This document shows positions 63,000 to 64,000 of a stretch of 64,000 nucleotides of DNA, piece after piece. The DNA is from Chryseobacterium indologenes (GTDB lineage: Bacteria; Bacteroidota; Bacteroidia; Flavobacteriales; Weeksellaceae). Under the pieces are notes generated by a model. It worked only from the letters and a program-made list of their open reading frames with translations. It had not been told where the DNA came from and searched no databases. The translations under genes and the position numbers were made by a program. The DNA is taken from contig NZ_CP074372.1 in assembly GCF_018362995.1 (NCBI RefSeq), positions 1,488,001-1,552,000 of the forward strand. The letters are read 5' to 3'. How positions within the stretch are numbered: the first letter of the stretch is position 1; each line of letters starts with the position of its first letter.

Positions 63000-63962
63000 A
63001 TGTTAAAAGCAGGTTTGGTAGGTGCCGGACACTTGGGGAAAATACATTTAAAACTTCTTAATCAATCAGATAGATATGAATTTGTAGGTTTCCATGATAA
63101 AGATGTTGAAAACGGAAAGAAATTAGAAGCCGAATTCGGATATAAATATTTTGAAAACTTTGATGAATTGCTTGAGCAGATTGACATGCTTGATATTGTT
63201 ACTCCTACAGTTTATCATTACGATTATGCTTTAAAAGCCATTGAAAAAGGCCTTCATTTCTTTATTGAAAAACCGGTAACCCAGACTCTTGAGCAGGCAG
63301 AAGAAATTTTACGTTTATGCCAGGAAAAAGGAATCAAAGCACAGGTAGGACACGTTGAGAGATATAATCCGGCTTTTATTGCCACTAAGGAATATATCAG
63401 CAATCCGATGTTCATTGAAATCCACAGGCTGGCAGAATTTAATCCCCGCGGGACAGATGTTTCTGTAGTATTGGACCTTATGATCCATGATTTGGATATA
63501 CTATTGAGTATGGCTAAATCTAAGGTTAAAAATATCCATGCAAGCGGTGTTTGTGTAGTAAGCAAAACTCCGGATATTGCCAATGCAAGAATAGAATTTG
63601 AAAACGGCTGTGTAGCTAACCTTACCACTTCCAGAATTTCTATGAAAGCCATGAGAAAAAGCAGATTCTTCCAGAAAGATGCTTATATTTCTGTAGACTT
63701 CCTTGAGAAAAAGGCTGAAGTGATCAGAATGAAAGATGCTCCTGAAAACCCTACTCCATTTGATATGATTATTGAAAATGCGGATGGGGAAAAGAATCAG
63801 ATCCTGTTTGAATACCCTAATATTCAGTCGAACAATGCTATTTTGGATGAGCTGAACTCTTTCGCAGATGCTATCACAGACGATAAAAATGTAGAGGTTT
63901 CTCTTGAAGACGGAACTGAAGCATTGAAAGTTGCTTTGGAAATCATGAGACTGATCAGCTAA
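63000..63962 (+). CDS. Gfo/Idh/MocA-family oxidoreductase
   Basis: A 320-residue protein with an N-terminal NAD(P) Rossmann domain (KAGLVGAGHLGKIHLKLL), HFFIEKPVTQTLEQAEEIL and GHVERYNPAF, the EKP motif of the family, then the C-terminal substrate domain (VVLDLMIHDLDILLSMAKS, ARIEFENGCVANLTTSR). Acts on a sugar or UDP-sugar derivative, not known here. The ATG at 63000 starts the Rossmann domain; a longer frame to 62772 would overlap pcm. Confidence 0.93.
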   Translation: MLKAGLVGAGHLGKIHLKLLNQSDRYEFVGFHDKDVENGKKLEAEFGYKYFENFDELLEQIDMLDIVTPTVYHYDYALKAIEKGLHFFIEKPVTQTLEQAEEILRLCQEKGIKAQVGHVERYNPAFIATKEYISNPMFIEIHRLAEFNPRGTDVSVVLDLMIHDLDILLSMAKSKVKNIHASGVCVVSKTPDIANARIEFENGCVANLTTSRISMKAMRKSRFFQKDAYISVDFLEKKAEVIRMKDAPENPTPFDMIIENADGEKNQILFEYPNIQSNNAILDELNSFADAITDDKNVEVSLEDGTEALKVALEIMRLIS

Positions 63963-64000
63963 AAATAAAAATATGCTGTTTTTATGACAGTACTACAAAA

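Overview
The window looks like a chromosomal segment of a flavobacterium close to Chryseobacterium (Bacteroidota, Weeksellaceae). This rests on low GC, on promoters of the Bacteroidota type (TTG, 17-23 bases, TAnnTTTG), on very weak Shine-Dalgarno sites, and on family content: LytS/LytTR pairs, a Tet(X)-type monooxygenase, monomeric isocitrate dehydrogenase, long urocanate hydratase and DUF763. No tRNA, rRNA, CRISPR array or phage was seen.

Layout. 0-3 kb: a LytS-type kinase and its (cut) response regulator, divergent from a small unknown gene and an outer-membrane barrel gene; two pairs of 21-bp-spaced direct repeats lie between them. 3-7.7 kb: a glycosyltransferase, an SMR transporter, a 26-residue membrane peptide with a possible structured RNA, and an AAA ATPase-YggS operon. 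7.7-17.1 kb: gcvP, a tiny Cys/Lys-rich protein, a DnaJ-domain membrane protein, a hydrolase, a sigma-factor operon and a secreted S9 peptidase. 17.3-32.2 kb: a long, nearly all minus-strand run of small enzymes (SRPBCC, VOC, DinB, alpha/beta hydrolases, SDR) with Crp/Fnr and AraC regulators, a Tet(X)-like monooxygenase, two frameshifted genes (DUF763 and a VOC gene) and thiol peroxidase. 32.5-37.3 kb: isocitrate dehydrogenase, a beta-propeller lipoprotein and an HxlR/SDR divergent pair.

37.4-42.3 kb is the most coherent unit. A second LytS/LytTR pair sits between two operons: a diheme P460-type cytochrome plus lipoprotein, and a DUF1223 thioredoxin-like protein plus DoxX. Both operons carry the same operator, two CCGG(A/T)TNNACC boxes 22 bp apart, at identical distance from a TACTTTTG promoter box. 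I read this as a self-contained regulon.

42.6-64 kb: metallo-beta-lactamase-fold enzymes, aldo/keto reductase with an AraC regulator, an S41 lipoprotein peptidase, a tandem duplication of an ECF sigma factor with a membrane partner, a GapN-type dehydrogenase, an exported thiol peroxidase paralogue, hutU, a DUF559 nuclease gene framed by inverted repeats, a D-2-hydroxyacid dehydrogenase, pcm and a Gfo/Idh oxidoreductase.

Intergenic DNA is rich in repeats: a four-unit tandem array of about 160 bp at 55.3-56.0 kb, heptanucleotide tracts at 46.6 and 59.8 kb, composite elements of about 150 bp, and hairpin elements ending in GTCATTC/GAATGAC. The repeat that frames the DUF559 gene also occurs alone at 26.0 and 42.5 kb, which suggests a small mobile element family built around a DUF559 nuclease.
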